Positions 1 through 12,078 of a DNA stretch of 64,000 nt are shown here, piece by piece. This DNA comes from Mesocentrotus franciscanus. Its lineage: Eukaryota > Echinodermata > Echinoidea > Camarodonta > Strongylocentrotidae. The notes beneath the pieces were generated by a model. That model searched no databases. It saw only the letters and a program-made list of their open reading frames with translations, and was not told the origin of the DNA. The DNA lies in the NCBI GenBank assembly GCA_037976565.1, contig CP137666.1:2261495-2325494 (forward strand), written 5' to 3'. Every line of letters begins with the position of its first letter. Positions within the stretch are counted from its first letter, which is position 1. A program made the position numbers and the translations under genes.

Positions 1-126
1 GAAACCTCACAAGCTACTATTGTTTGATGTAGGTATCTCTAACTAAAACACTTATGACCATTCCATTGAAAAATTGACAAATGTAGTATTAGAGGATAAC
101 TTTTGAGTTGTCCGTTTTGACTCCAG

Positions 127-302
127 ATGCCCAGCAGCCAGCGACTACCAATATATTATCAATGTTCTGGTCCTACTACGTCCGCTCCTTGGCCAAGAAG
201 GGAGTGAGAGAGGACATCCTGTATGCCTATCATCGGGCCATGGCTAGTCTACCTTGGGCTGAATTCTATCCTGATGTTTACTGTATGGAATCTATGATCA
301 AG
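127..302 (+). CDS. EPG5: EPG5 coding exon a (internal)
   Basis: Acceptor 'gactccag' precedes 127; the open frame (first base of its codon comes from the previous exon) contains 'FWSYYVRSLAKKGVREDIL' and 'MASLPWAEFYPD'. The first usable donor is AAG|GTTTGT at 302/303, in phase 0, which matches the next exon. The end is uncertain because the last 27 bases belong to a 33-bp repeat that provides three further identical donors, each adding 11 residues. Confidence 0.7.
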
Positions 303-3300
303 GTTTGTGTTTACTGTATGGAATCTATGATCAAGGTTTGTGTTTACTGTATGGAATCTATGATCAAGGTTTGTGTTTACTGTATGGAATCTATGATCAA
401 GGTTTGTGTTTACTGTATGGAATCTATGATCAAGGATTGTCATTCTCTCAAATGTGATACAATGGAACAATGTATGATGCTACAGAAAGTATGTGTGTGT
501 ATGTTGTTACATGTGTTTTGATTTTCTATGGAGGGTTTTTGATGACTTAGGATTAAAATATAAGATCATAATGTGGGAAAACAAAGATGTATCTGTGGCA
601 AATGGAGATAAACTAAGCATTCCTACATTAGAGATGTTTCTTAAGATAGAGCATTATATACAATATACCTGTACTTTAGCTGTACGTACATGTAGGTTAT
701 ACAACCTATATGTACATGTTTAATCATATGATAGATTAGTTGTACTGTAGCTTCTACTATGTGATTTCAATTATTCTTACTAGATGTATGAGGCTGGTCT
801 GGAGAGCTGTCTTCTCTTCTTAGCATCCATCTTCCATCGCATCCAATGGACCGGTATCCTGGAGTGCATCATCGCTAGTGACCTGCAGACAGCAAATCAG
901 TTCCTCTCAGCCTTGCTGAGTATGCTCATCATCTTTGGAAACTCTGCTCCCATCATGCAATCACAGGTTGGTAAAAGATGGAATAAATATTCATGTTTTA
1001 TTGAAGTGTACACAATGTTCATGCTTGAATCGCATTCTTAAAGTTTCTCCTCATGATTTCAGTTGTTAAATTGTTGTGGCTTGTTGTAAAATTATTATGA
1101 GCAGTGGTGATGAAACCTTTTTCCGGGGAGCAAAGAAGGGCACTTTTCTTTAGACAGGTGCACTTATGAATGTTTCATGTGAGACACATACATGTATACG
1201 CTCACTTCCATAGCCCCACACCTACCCATCATCTTTTTTTGGTGATATTCCCAGGGAAGCAGTATAAAAGTGCTTGTTGCAGAAGCACATCAGTTTCCAT
1301 GGTACCTGCTAGACGAGAGCTGCTATCATAGCGCCACCATGTGGCAGCTCAAGAAGAGTAATTCACGTTCTGTGTTGGAGGAGTTTTCTGCCGGTTCAAT
1401 TCTTAGGTAAGTTGAAATGTCAATGGACGTATTATAAAGACTACAGTGTACCGGTATGTCATTGGGTCCATTCTGTAGCATAATTCTGTAGATTTGAGGG
1501 GAAAATTGTAACCATTTTTGTCTCGCCTGCGTAGCAAAAAGCGAGACATAGGCGCCGCTTTTCCGGTGGTGGCGGCGGCGGTAACATCAAAACTTAACCT
1601 AAGGTTAAGTTTTTGAATTGTTAATATAATTTTGAAAGTATAAGGTCCTATTAAATGAAACTTGGACTAAAGGGTTATCAAGTATCCCCAATCATGTGAG
1701 GAAATTTCAGGTCACAAAGTCAAGGTCAAAGGTCATTTCAGGTCAACAAACTTAGACTATGTTGTGGCATCATCATCAAAAACTTAACCTGAGGTTAAGT
1801 TTTTGAATTTGTAATATAATTTTGAAAGTATAAGTTCTTATTCAATGAAACTTAGACTTAAGGGTTATCAAGTATCCCCAATCATGTGAGTAGGCTAAGA
1901 TTTTTTAATTATCATAATTTTGAAAGTATACATTCCTATTCCATGAAACTTGAACATAAGGGTTATCAAGTATCACCAATCATGTTATTAGTCTTTTAGG
2001 TGACAAAGTAAAGGTCAAATGTCATTTCAGGTCTGGAAACTTAGACTTTGTTGTGGCATCAACATCAAGATTTTGAAATTTTAGCATAATTTCAAAAGTG
2101 TTTGTTCAAATTCCATGAAACTTGTACCCAAGGGCTATCAAGTATCACAAATCATGTGACACAAATTCCAGGTCACAAAGTCAAGGTCAAAGGTCATTTT
2201 AGGTCAGTAGACTTGGATTATGTTCTCAAAATTTAATATGAGAATTAATAAATAAATTGTTGTTATTTGTTCATATTTCATGAAAGTAAATATTCGAATC
2301 ATTCAGTACTTTCCATGAATATTCTAATAGTAATTTTAGTATTCGATCCCAGGCCTAGTATGTACATGATCAGTTACAGCTAGGTGACAATATTGATGTT
2401 TGGATAATATATATTGGAGTATATCTCATAATAATGTTCTCATTATGCTAATGAGACGTGATGTGATGTAGATGGGCTCTACCTTCCAATTGTTTTTACA
2501 CAAAGTGCTGAAAATCCTCTTTTCTTAAAAAGTTTATTAGATAACTTTATTTGTAAATTACTGACAAGCATTGAAACATTTATAGTCTTACCCATACACT
2601 AAATCTCATTATATTGTATTCTTATGATACAGTAAATAATTATTCTGATGATTCATAATCAATATTCACTTCAAAATGCTTATTATATTCAGAGGATTTC
2701 ATTTTCGGGGGTCTGCAAATGGGCCACCCTGCCTATAAAAATAATGTCCCAACCTCAATTTTTCATCATATCGAATTGCGTAATGCCGAATTGCGTAATG
2801 CAGGCGAGACCGCCGAGAGCGTTTCACTTATTATGTATCAATAATGATCTCAGCATATTATTTTTTTAGCGAAATTCCAGAAACAAGAGTAAAGAAAACT
2901 GAATTCAAAGGACAGTAATGATAAAATGACATATGAAATGAATTCAAGATATATACATTGTACATCTCTATGTATGTACATGTATGTGTGTTTTAAAAGT
3001 TAAATTTAAAATGTTTAAAACACAAAAAAAATGGATGGTTTTATATATGCAAGCATTTTTCACTCTACTTATATGATATGAGGTGAGCCATTAATTATTC
3101 TTGTAAAACAAAAAACTAGATGGAACTTCAACTGCGCGCAGTCGAAAATGATGCCTCCGCCATAGAGCAATTTTACAAACGCAAACGGAAGCAATTTTTA
3201 GAATTCAAGTTCGATTGTAATCCATCTGTCGGTTTTAATGATAATGCATTCACGAGCTATTTATAGGCACATAATGAGCCCCATGACCTTTGACCTAACG

Positions 3301-6300
3301 ATCCTAAAATCTAATCAGTTCATTAGCTCTGCAAGATACATATGCATGTCTAATTGAGTTTGATGGTAATCCATCAATCGGTTCTCATGATAATGCGATC
3401 ACAAGCTTTTTTAAATACATAATGAGCCCCACGACTTTTGACCTATGACCTCATGACCCTTAAATCAAATCAGTTCATTGGCTCTGCAAGATACATACAT
3501 GACCCAAGTTTGGCGGTAATCCATCAATCTGTTCTTGAGATAACGTGATCACGAGCTATTTTATATACATAATGAGCCCTTTGACCTTTGACCTCGTGAC
3601 CCCAAAATCTAATCAGTTCATTGGCTCTGCAAGATACATACATGACCCAAGTTTGGCAGTAATCCATCAATCGGTTCTTGAGATAACGTGATCAAGAGCT
3701 ATTTTTGCATACATAATGAACCCTGTGACCTTTGACTTTTGACCTCGTGACCCCAAAATCTAATCAGTTCATTAGCTCTGCAAGATACATACATGACCCA
3801 AGTTTGGCTGTAATCCATCAATTGGGTCTTGAGATAACGCGATCACGAACGGGTTGTACGTACGGACGGACGGACGGACAACCAGAAAACATAATGCCTC
3901 CAGCTACTTTAGCGGAGGCATAAAAATCCCTTTCAAGATAACTTTGCAAATTTGGAACTTGTTCAGATTTTCAAAATGCTTCTTGCTAGAAAATGATTAT
4001 TAAAGTCGCATGGCTCTTTTTTTTGTAAAATCCGATTGCAAAACTTTCAGGTCAGGAAAATGTCTGGTTTTGCAGTTTTCATTCAAATATTAAATGGTTA
4101 TTCAAACAAGTAGCAAGAATTCTGTATGTATTGATATGTTTGTATCTGTTTTTCATGATTTTTTTTTGCGTTGTAGCTTGATGCGAGCAGTAGCTGGTGT
4201 TGGGAGCACTGAACCACCAAACCCTCGCCTAGCATCCAAACAAGCTGCTTACATAGGATTAGTGGTTGGTCTCATGTGTCAATGCTCTCAGAACAGAGAG
4301 GTCAGAGCTGAACAGTTCACTACACCACTACATGCTCTACTCTATGATGTCACTCTCATATCATCATCAGGTATGTTAGAGTTGAGGAGCATGAGGGAGA
4401 AAGGGAGGGTGAGGGTTCAGGGCGGGTGGTCTAGGGTTGGGATGGGATGAAGAGAACTGCATTTTGAAGGCACTTATCTATCTTCTGCAGAAGGGGGAGG
4501 GTGAAGTGGTTTGGGCATTTGAGATGGTCTTAGTTTTTCAATTCCTTAAGAATAAAGAATAAAGATTGTCATCATTCTAATAAATCGACTCTCCTTGATT
4601 GTTCTTCAGCTGGTCCTAGTGTTGAATCGTCGACCCACCTGTCATCTCTCCTCACCACCGTCCTATCACTCCTCAATGGCTGCTCACCCATCACTGGTGC
4701 TCCAGATTCCATTGTGACAGGTCTTACAGCATGGCTAGCTACCTGTGCTAATAGTAACCTAGTACTGCAAATCATCTCAGTAGCATGTAACACACTAGCG
4801 TCTACCAAGCACATGGCAGTTATCATCGAGTCTTGCATCGATTCCTACTTTGCTACAGGTATGCCTATTTCAAATTGATCCATTTCTTTGCCATAAATTT
4901 GAGAAAGTTTCAAGTTTCTTTGATGTATTAGTCATAATGATTTTATCAACATACATGTATACTACATGTGTATAGATACATTATTCAATTTGTGTGTAGA
5001 TGTAAGTATTCTTTTTGAAAGTGAAGTTACTTGTCTCATCATGGTGTACAACAAAGGATGCTCCTGATATACAGTGTATATATAATTATCTTACAATGAA
5101 CCTTAAAGAGAGCATGTTTAATCCATTCATGACAGTATCTCTTATTACCTCCTCCATATTCTGATGTTGCATTTGGTGTTTTAAATGTACTTATTTTGAT
5201 TGATCAAGAATTCATTATAATATATTTGAGCTAACATACAGAGTTCCTAAAATCACTTATTCTCCATGCATATTATGTTATTAGAATGAAGGATATGAAG
5301 TGCTTTGACCAGCATATACATGTAATTTAAAAGAAGTCACTTCATACACAAATCCTGCCACATTTTCCATTAGTGATGGATTAATGTGCTTGAACAAGAA
5401 GGCTAGCTCCATTTCTACCATCATGTTTCTCCTATCCAGTCAAACCCCCGCCCAATGATACAACCCATGGATGGGTTGGTGTAGTATCAGTTCTTCAGAT
5501 CCCACAGCTGTCTCATGATTAATTCCTTGGTCAATGCTTAGAGGGCGGTTCATACCTGACCCTGTATGCCTCCCTAGCACAGAATCTACATGTAACTGTA
5601 TTTGATTGAATATAAATTTTTAATCTTTTTTCGTTTACTCAGTCAAACCCCACCTAATGATACAACCCATGGCTGGGCTGGTGTAGTATCAGTTCTTCAG
5701 ATCCCTCAGCTGTCTCATGATGAGTTCCTTGGTCAATGCTTAGAGGGCGGTTCATACCTGACTCTGTTTGCATACCTAGCACAGAAGCTTCCTCAGTGTA
5801 GGAGTCTAGAGGAGGAGACAGCCATCCATACCAAGCTGATAGACTGGTGCATTAACTGTAAACCAAGGTGAAGGAGATTACTATTTATTTGGAATACTTT
5901 ACTGGATTAGTTCAGGACAAACTGCATTGCCTATTGATGCATTTATGGATCATTATCATAAAAATATTTAGACAATGTACATATTTACAAAATCTATGGC
6001 TAATGCGAGAATATGTGTTCAGGGTCGGTTTTTATGTATGACCCCCCAAAATATTTCATGTGAACTAAATTAAATATAGCACATATTATACACGCTGCTG
6101 TCTGCCAGAGAATTCAATGCAATTAAACTTTTTTGGTATTAGCCTATAAGAGAAAATTTCATTTCCGTATAGCATGAATTCTAGTGAGTATCATTTTTAG
6201 TTACAGTGTATTTGGGGCTTCAGATTTGAGTGATTACACTAACCCATTCATTAGAGACTGTTACCTGATATACTATCTCCATCTTTTCTGCTAGCCGTGA

Positions 6301-7344
6301 GAATGAGTACAAAGTGCTGCTATGGTGGTACAAGGCTATGGAGCTGACTGTGAGGATGATCAATTTTGGAGCCCCTGAGAGTAACTTGTCTCGCTCTCTC
6401 AATAACCTAGCTCCTGCCATCATGGCCCTCGGTGAAGACAGGAGATCAGCAGGTATCCTAGGGGCATTGGGCTTCGGTAGACATTCCCAACTCTCATTCA
6501 GGTAAGATATCATCTCATCAATTTACCATATTCATTCTAGGAAATTAATTACGTCAGGTAAAAAGACAATCATGATAATAGCAGCCATCCATAAACTGAA
6601 ATAGATTACTATGTATATTTGTGGGCTATGAGTAGCTTGTATTATTTCTGAAATGGAAATAGTTATGTGCATTATGAATTTCTGTTCCCAGTGAAATTTT
6701 CCCCAATTTAACAATGAAATCAAAAATTAAGTGAGTGATTAAAGCTCATTATTAATACATTGTGGCTCATATTTAGAATTTTACATGAACTAAAATTTCA
6801 TTTTATTTTTTTCTTGGGTATTATCAAGAATAAGAACTGCATCAATATCATCCATGCTCATGACAAATCAAAGGCTGTACAAAAGTCAGATAATTGAGAA
6901 TTATGAGAGTGTTCAGAAAATGTATGAATGCAGTAGAAGTAGAGTGAGATTGTTTTTATCCTATAAACAATATGATTGTTGCTTTATAGGTTTCGCCTAG
7001 CAGCAAGAAGTCTTGCAGTCTTCATCATGGCTCAGCTGCCAAAGGAAGGTATGCGCATGGTAGCCAACGCACCTGGAGCCCTGGTCTACCCCAGCACAAC
7101 CCGCTCTACACGAGGCTCCAGCGGGAGCATCCATCAAGGTATGAAGCTCCTGGACAATGCCCTGGAGAACAGGAGCTACATGGATCTGAAGGCGATCACG
7201 GAGTATGTGAGGAGGTTCATTCTAGACGACCATCATTGTATGCCTGATGGTGCATCCTTTACATCATATCTAGCCTCTCACCTGTTCCCTGAGAGAGCTT
7301 GTCTGAATGTTGTCTGTCAAAGGAACGCCAATGTTACATCCTAG
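127..7344 (+). CDS. EPG5: EPG5 (ectopic P-granules autophagy protein 5), 3' part of gene, eight exons
   Basis: EPG5 is a large cytosolic Rab7 effector that tethers autophagosomes to late endosomes/lysosomes and assists SNARE-driven fusion. Coding exons read here: 127-302, 784-966, 1255-1406, 4177-4370, 4610-4858, 5643-5867, 6295-6501 and 6990-7344, together about 580 residues, the C-terminal fifth of a family that is about 2,500 residues long. All have AG acceptors and GT donors, and phases agree at every junction except the one entering 5643. Identification rests on the C-terminal block: 'GILGALGFGRHSQLSFR' running across the last splice into 'FRLAARSLAVFIMAQLP', which corresponds to the C-terminal block I recall from vertebrate EPG5, and on the similar ending 'SFTSYLASHLFPE'. 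The rest is helical, without known catalytic motifs, as expected for this tether. The 5' exons lie upstream of the window. The oddities are a repeated donor in the first exon and a defective tandem duplicate before exon 5643-5867. Confidence 0.85.
276..440 (+). repeat. 33-bp tandem repeat, five copies, spanning an EPG5 exon-intron border
   Basis: Units begin at 276, 309, 342, 375 and 408 and are identical except for the end of the last. Each is 11 codons (VYCMESMIKVC) and contains AAG|GTTTGT. Four units therefore have a usable GT donor (303, 336, 369, 402); the fifth reads GGATTG and has lost it. The repeat stays in frame, so reading through it keeps the EPG5 frame open. Confidence 0.95.
784..966 (+). 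CDS. EPG5: EPG5 coding exon b
   Basis: Acceptor 'ttcttactag', donor CACAG|GTTGGT. It holds 61 whole codons in phase 0 ('MYEAGLESCLLFLASIFHR...'), amphipathic and leucine-rich as in helical-solenoid proteins. The ATG at 784 is internal and not a translation start, because the previous exon joins in phase. Confidence 0.8.
1255..1406 (+). CDS. EPG5: EPG5 coding exon c
   Basis: Acceptor 'gatattcccag', donor CTTAG|GTAAGT (strong consensus). It enters in phase 0, leaves after two bases and encodes 'GSSIKVLVAEAHQFPWYLL' followed by 'DESCYHSATMWQLKKS'. It is easily missed, because its frame has no stop-to-stop ORF with its own start codon. Confidence 0.75.
1520..2240 (-). mobile_element. Helitron-like (pearl/HINE-type) element I, reverse orientation
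   Basis: Read on the minus strand it ends in a GC-rich tract and then a hairpin (GCGAGAC at 1540-1546 pairing with GTCTCGC at 1520-1526), preceded by a (GCC)n stretch. Internal degenerate units repeat 'ggttatcaagtatc' and the 13-mer AGGTCAAAGGTCA at 1723 and 2184, with a variant at 2012. The far end is unclear; the 11-base inverse of its tip (GCAGGCGAGAC) recurs at 2800-2810, so the element or a partner copy may extend there. It lies in the EPG5 intron after exon c. Confidence 0.6.
3115..3921 (+). mobile_element. Helitron-like (pearl/HINE-type) element II
   Basis: It starts at ACTAGA (3115), with an inverted pair ATGCCTCCGC (3151-3160) / GCGGAGGCAT (3912-3921). Inside are four units of about 145-150 bp keyed on 'aatgagcc' (3273, 3421, 3571, 3716), each with a TGACCTTTGACCT-type word. 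An ACGG microsatellite follows near 3861-3880, and then a 3' hairpin in which GCCTCC pairs with GGAGGC. Internal tandem units plus an ACGG tract resemble the bivalve 'pearl' elements. It is non-autonomous and lies in an EPG5 intron. Confidence 0.65.
4177..4370 (+). CDS. EPG5: EPG5 coding exon d
   Basis: Acceptor 'gcgttgtag' after a T-rich tract, donor CATCAG|GTATGT. One base completes the Ser codon left by exon c, then 64 codons follow ('LMRAVAGVGSTEPPNPRLAS', 'YIGLVVGLMCQCSQNREVR'), ending on one base. Phase agrees on both sides. Confidence 0.8.
4610..4858 (+). CDS. EPG5: EPG5 coding exon e
   Basis: Acceptor 'ttgttcttcag', donor GCTACAG|GTATGC. Two bases complete the codon started by exon d, then 82 codons follow ('SSLLTTVLSLLNGCSP', 'VIIESCIDSYFAT'), ending on one base. 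This exit phase does not fit the intact-looking following exon at 5643 but does fit the defective copy at 5440. Confidence 0.8.
5440..5586 (+). pseudogene. EPG5: Degenerate tandem duplicate of EPG5 exon f
   Basis: An acceptor 'ctatccag' is followed by about 147 bases nearly identical to 5643-5790. Read in the phase left by exon e it encodes 'VKPPPNDTTHGWVGVVS' and continues to 5519, then meets TAA (5520-5522) where the second copy has GAG. After 5586 the similarity ends, so the copy also lacks its 3' third and its donor. It is most simply a decaying exon duplicate, or two alleles laid end to end in assembly. Confidence 0.75.
5643..5867 (+). CDS. EPG5: EPG5 coding exon f (entry phase disrupted)
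   Basis: Acceptor 'cgtttactcag', donor CCAAG|GTGAAG. The long open frame reads 'TPPNDTTHGWAGVVSVLQIP' and on to 'TKLIDWCINCKP', and leaves in the right phase for exon g. Entry needs two bases from the previous exon, but exon e supplies one. The upstream duplicate has one more C in the run near 5648-5651, so a single-base loss here, real or from sequencing, would explain the mismatch. The exon is otherwise conserved. Confidence 0.75.
6295..6501 (+). CDS. EPG5: EPG5 coding exon g
   Basis: Acceptor 'cttttctgctag', donor TTCAG|GTAAGA. It encodes 'LLWWYKAMELTVRMINFG' and ends with 'AGILGALGFGRHSQLSFR', the best-recognised EPG5 block. Phases fit exons f and h. Confidence 0.88.
6990..7344 (+). CDS. 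EPG5: EPG5 terminal coding exon h with stop
   Basis: Acceptor 'gctttatag' at 6989/6990. The exon opens with 'FRLAARSLAVFIMAQLP', passes a Ser/Arg/Thr-rich loop and ends 'SFTSYLASHLFPERACLNVV' plus nine residues before TAG at 7342-7344. The tail runs several residues past the usual EPG5 end. A MITE starts nine bases after the stop, so the final residues may be recently altered. Confidence 0.88.
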
Positions 7345-7353
7345 GTTATCTAA

Positions 7354-7528
7354 AGTCAAACTTGTCTATAAAGGCCATCCAACGGAAACAGATTAGAGAA
7401 AGTGGCTGCTGTGGACAGGTGCCCTTTGTAGACAGGTTCTTCAGCACACTCCTTGAAGGAGAGAGTGTAGGTGGCCACTTAAGACAAATGGCATTTCTCA
7501 AGAGTTGGCCACTCAGACAAGTTTAACT
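7354..7528. mobile_element. MITE directly after the EPG5 stop codon
   Basis: The ends are imperfect inverted repeats: AGTCAAACTTGTCTATAAAG at the left, and ...CAGACAAGTTTAACT at the right. There is no coding capacity. It is related to the element at 18321-18457 (TCAAACCTGTATATAAAGAC), so this is a small family. It sits in the presumed EPG5 3' UTR. Confidence 0.6.
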
Positions 7529-10500
7529 GTATGTAGAGGATATTAGAGGATTTAATCATGATGCAGTTACTTCTTCTCCATGTGCATGTCAATTTGACTC
7601 TCATATAGCTTTTGATGAAACAAACTTAGCCATAGATTAAAAAGGAAGACCAGAGGTTCATCCCTTCAATCACGACATGACTGTCTCACATATCCTTTGA
7701 GGTGGCAGGGAGATTCCTTAAACTGTTACTCCAACTTTCAAATCATTACTTCTAGGAGAGAATACAGTGCAAGCCCCTTTATTAGTATCCTACCCATATA
7801 CAGAATGTACAATATACCTGTACATATGAACAGAGTTTTTGATACATTGTCACATCAAGTTTTAATTCCTGGGTTTTACTATACAGACAATTTGAATTTT
7901 TTATCATTTAAATCAACAAATTTATGATGAGGGTCATAGATTGATGTGTATCTATCATTCTCCAGCAGTATGTTCAAACTATCATTCAATAATTTAATAA
8001 AGGTTATTAAAATGACTGGAGAATGTTATATAATGTGTAGTTTGATATATAAATATACTCTATTGAATACCATGATGTTGCCTATACTTTATGGGTATAC
8101 ATCTATGTTTAGACAGAATCATAGAACTACTCATTTTTTCAAAATTCAATATTACACAATCTACATTTAGGGGTAAAATGAATGGTTTTTCCCTGCAAAA
8201 TTTAAAATGATGAGCTTCTGAATATTAGGATTCTGCCGACATACTTTTCTAGTACACATGATTATGTCCTGTTCTACAGTTTTGGAAGCTCCAAGGGTTT
8301 TTATTTTCAACTGTGAAACTTGACTAGCTCTAATTTTGAAAAGAATACATAATAGATGGAACATGTAGAAGTAGACTATTTATCAAATGCTTTCAACTTT
8401 TCCTTGACTCTGAAATATTTTTTCATTCAGGCTTTCTTTTTTTTTTAATTCATGTAAAACTGGAAAACCATCACAATCATTATTCAGAATTAGCTACCAT
8501 TATGTGGGGGCTTATCAGTATACATGAATGTTTATTCATTCTGCAAATGATGATGTTAAGATACCATTATTTAGAAATTATAGTTTTGATGACTTCCTGA
8601 TTGATATGTATGTATGTTCATTGATGTAAAACAAACTATAATACATGTAGAGAGATAAATCAATACTTTAATGAACAAACAGGTACATGTACATGTATGG
8701 TAAATATTACTCAACATTTTATTCCTGCTGTATATTTGAAGGTTTTTTGTTTACACTAGAATGTACATTTATCATGGCATAAAATGGTATAAGTACCGGT
8801 ATTGATTTGAATTTGAATGTTCTCCCACATTTTATTTTTGATAGTTGTATACCTTTCTCATTGCATTTGATCAAATATTCAAGTGTGTACTTTTGTAATG
8901 TAAATGTAGTATTGTTGCAGTCCTAATATTTCTTTCATTTGGACTTATACAAATAGGTATGGTTAAATTACTTAATATTTTATTCTGCTGCATGGTATTG
9001 GTATTTGTTATAAATGCTGGAATCAATTATAGCATTTTAGGGATTTTGTATGATACAAATGTCCACCATTATTTTTTAAATTTCTTTTCTGTTCTTCCAA
9101 TTTTAGCTTCCATTACCTCACATAGTGTTTGATTATATCAAGTTGTATTACAGATCATTAAAATATTGTCAGTTATCACAAACATTATATCTGAACTCAG
9201 TATGCAGAGATGATTATTATGTCTCCTTGACATATATGAAATCAGTAATTCAATCAGACAGTATATAACAGGAGTTCCCGAATAACACATGTCGCTTGAT
9301 GTTTTCATTATGAGAAAAGTGGAATTTAGAGAAATAATTTGATGGCACTATAAGAGAAGGCATGGTGACTTAGTTGGAGGGATGTAGACTTGTAACTGGG
9401 AGTCATGTATTTCATATCAATTTGATGTACACTGTACTAGTCCCCTTTGGTCAGGCATTTATCCTCAATGTCTTTCTGATAGCCAAAGATCTTTTAAGTG
9501 CTTTAATATCTACAAGATATACTTACTTTTTAATTAGTCCAATAAATTAAAGAGATCATCATAAACAGGAATAGCATCACTATAAGCCAAGGATCTGGGT
9601 GTCAGAGAATTATATGTTTTGTATGGTTCAAGGGTTTCTTGTGTAAGATGAGTGTCGCACACAACAAAATACAATTAGATGTTGTAGCTTGCCAATAGTT
9701 GCAATTGTAGGTTCATGTGTATTTCACAGATTGGGAGCATACTGCATTATGTACCGGTACCTCTCTTAGTAACCAAGCATGATGTTACTTTTGACAATAC
9801 ACATTACACACATTGAGCATTACACATTCAGAGAATTCCTTCTCAACAGTACATGGATTTTCTTACATTCAGACATTTTACTTTTCAAGTTTATCCTTAA
9901 TTTGTTGACTGAATTTGTATTGTGATAATATGTTAATATATTCAGGTTGTATGTACATTGAGCTGACTAGCAGGCAGAGAAAATGAGAAGACGATTTTGC
10001 ATATGTGTACATGTTCACAAAATTATTTTTGAATATGCAGATAACCTTTTTTTATTTTATCAAAGACATAAGTGTTTATCAATCTGCTATCAATTTCTAG
10101 TTTGTGACTAAAAATTTAATATGCTATTATCAAATTAATAACATTATGAATTTGGAAGCCTTGGATTGTGAGGTACAGTGGTAGCTAAAAAAACTAATTG
10201 GTTACCATTTTTGTTGGATTTACATGTAATTTGCAAATATACATGTATGTATATTCTACCAGTACTTACATTATAGTGCAAGGTAATTGCATGTAGTTTC
10301 CTGCTATTCTGTGTATTACATGTTTTCTTTCTTCCTTTTGAACGCATTCCTTGTGCAATAGGAGTTAGGAATGCATTAAATTCTTGTATAATCAATAAAT
10401 TTATGTTTCAGTGGAAACTTGTACAGATGAATAAAGACAGATTTATATGATAACAAGATAATAATGGGGTTCTGCTGCCTTTTTTTAACTTGAGATACAC

Positions 10501-12078
10501 TTGTGTGGTTATAGCATGTTTTGTTTATGAAATTATGTGTGAAAATTTATTTCAAAGCAAGAATTCTTACGGAGTATTGATTAAAAGGTAACTGTTTGGA
10601 AAAACTGTATACATGGTTCAAGCTCAAAAGATGGGTAATTTTTAAAACTCTTAACTGCATGTTCAAACATGCAATGTGTGGTAACGACAGGACCTTTATA
10701 GCCTTTCACACACCACACGACCCGACTCCATGTACGATCTCATATTGGAAGAATTTGCAATAGCATTCTACATGAACATTCCAACATGTAAAATCTTCAT
10801 ATCCAAGTTTCAGAATGCCTATAATGTAGGAACAATATAATAACAATGTCGGGGAACAGCAAGCTTCCTTGAGGGAAAAAAAGTCGTATCGGATCAAAAT
10901 CGGACTGATGTCGTTCAGTTGTGCTATCGTATACGATTTGCGATTTGAAGCAGATTTTGCTATTACACCAACTAGAAGGCTCATTTTGACTAAAATTTTG
11001 ATTGTTAGCATTCACATTATTCAGAAGCTGAACAAGGAAGATAATATTGTTTACATTTCCATATCAAATGCTATAATTTCTTTAAAATCAGATCACAGAA
11101 TGATCGTATTTGCGGTGGGCTTAAAGCACCTTCCAGAACACATAATGAGAAAGAGAATTCTGAATAAAAACAACGCACATATTGGGCATTTAATTTCTGA
11201 AATAATTTATTGCAAAATCAAATCTTGCTTTCACATAAGACATAATAATGAGAGAAATAAAAATTTGTTGCATCTTAAAAGATCAATCAGACACTCGCCA
11301 CATATCAACATACTTACTCGACCAACAACCAGACCAACAACCAAAGTTGCAGAAAATTCATGTGTCTAATTGACTTTCTAAAGGGAATGAACTTCTTTAT
11401 GAAAGAGATCTGGTGCTGCAGAATAACATGTACATTCCTTTACTAATCTCATAACTTGTTACAGTATGAATTTGCTCAACTTTGTTTAATGCTTAGTAGA
11501 ACGAGAGGGTGGAATACAATATACGTCATAGATGGTTTCTTGCAACTTTAGTGTCGGTGTGACTGACAAAAATTCTAAAAAATGCCACGTACCAAATACG
11601 ATTTCAAGTGATGGACATTGCAGAATCTTGAGATGAAGCAAGCATGCATGAATGGTCCCATACTTGTGATCGGAACCTTCTTCAATAATCAGAAAATTGC
11701 TCTTTAGAATGGCCGATATGAATCATAAGGGCTTTTATAAAATCAATATCCAGACCCTTTTAAAAATTAGTCTAGGCAATAGGATTCTCTTCTAAAGCTA
11801 TGGTTATCAAATGGCATTGTCTAATACTAACTTATTACAAAAATAGTACCATCAATTAGCTACAGATTATTATACTACTTTGGTATTTCTACAATGTTTG
11901 TTTGTTTTCAAGGATATTTAACAAACTAAATGATACAGTGAAAATGTGAGAAATCTGTAATCAGATCAGTTTAGATTCAAGACAGAATTGGAGAACTGGA
12001 GCCAGAGAGTAGTAAATACCATAAGATACATGTAAAAGAGCAAAAAAAGTACAACACTCCCTGGCTATTGCAGCTGTC
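7529..12078. other. EPG5 3' UTR / 3' flank, no gene recognised
   Basis: This stretch is A+T-rich, with no conserved coding exon. The first plus-strand AATAAA after the stop is at 7996-8001; further candidates lie near 10394 and 10428, so the 3' UTR could be 0.7 to 3 kb long. A 166-codon ORF at 10869-11369 shows no recognisable domain or splice context and has transposon-like flanks; I do not call it a gene. Confidence 0.5.

Noticed and set aside
4572..4838. Minus-strand ORF of 88 codons
   Set aside because: It is antisense to EPG5 exon e, whose plus-strand frame is supported by splice phases.
10869..11369. 166-codon plus-strand ORF, the longest open one outside the known exons apart from low-complexity tracts
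   Set aside because: Its composition is A+T-driven (Ile, Lys, Asn-rich), with no domain and no splice or start context; the region looks like decayed repeat DNA.
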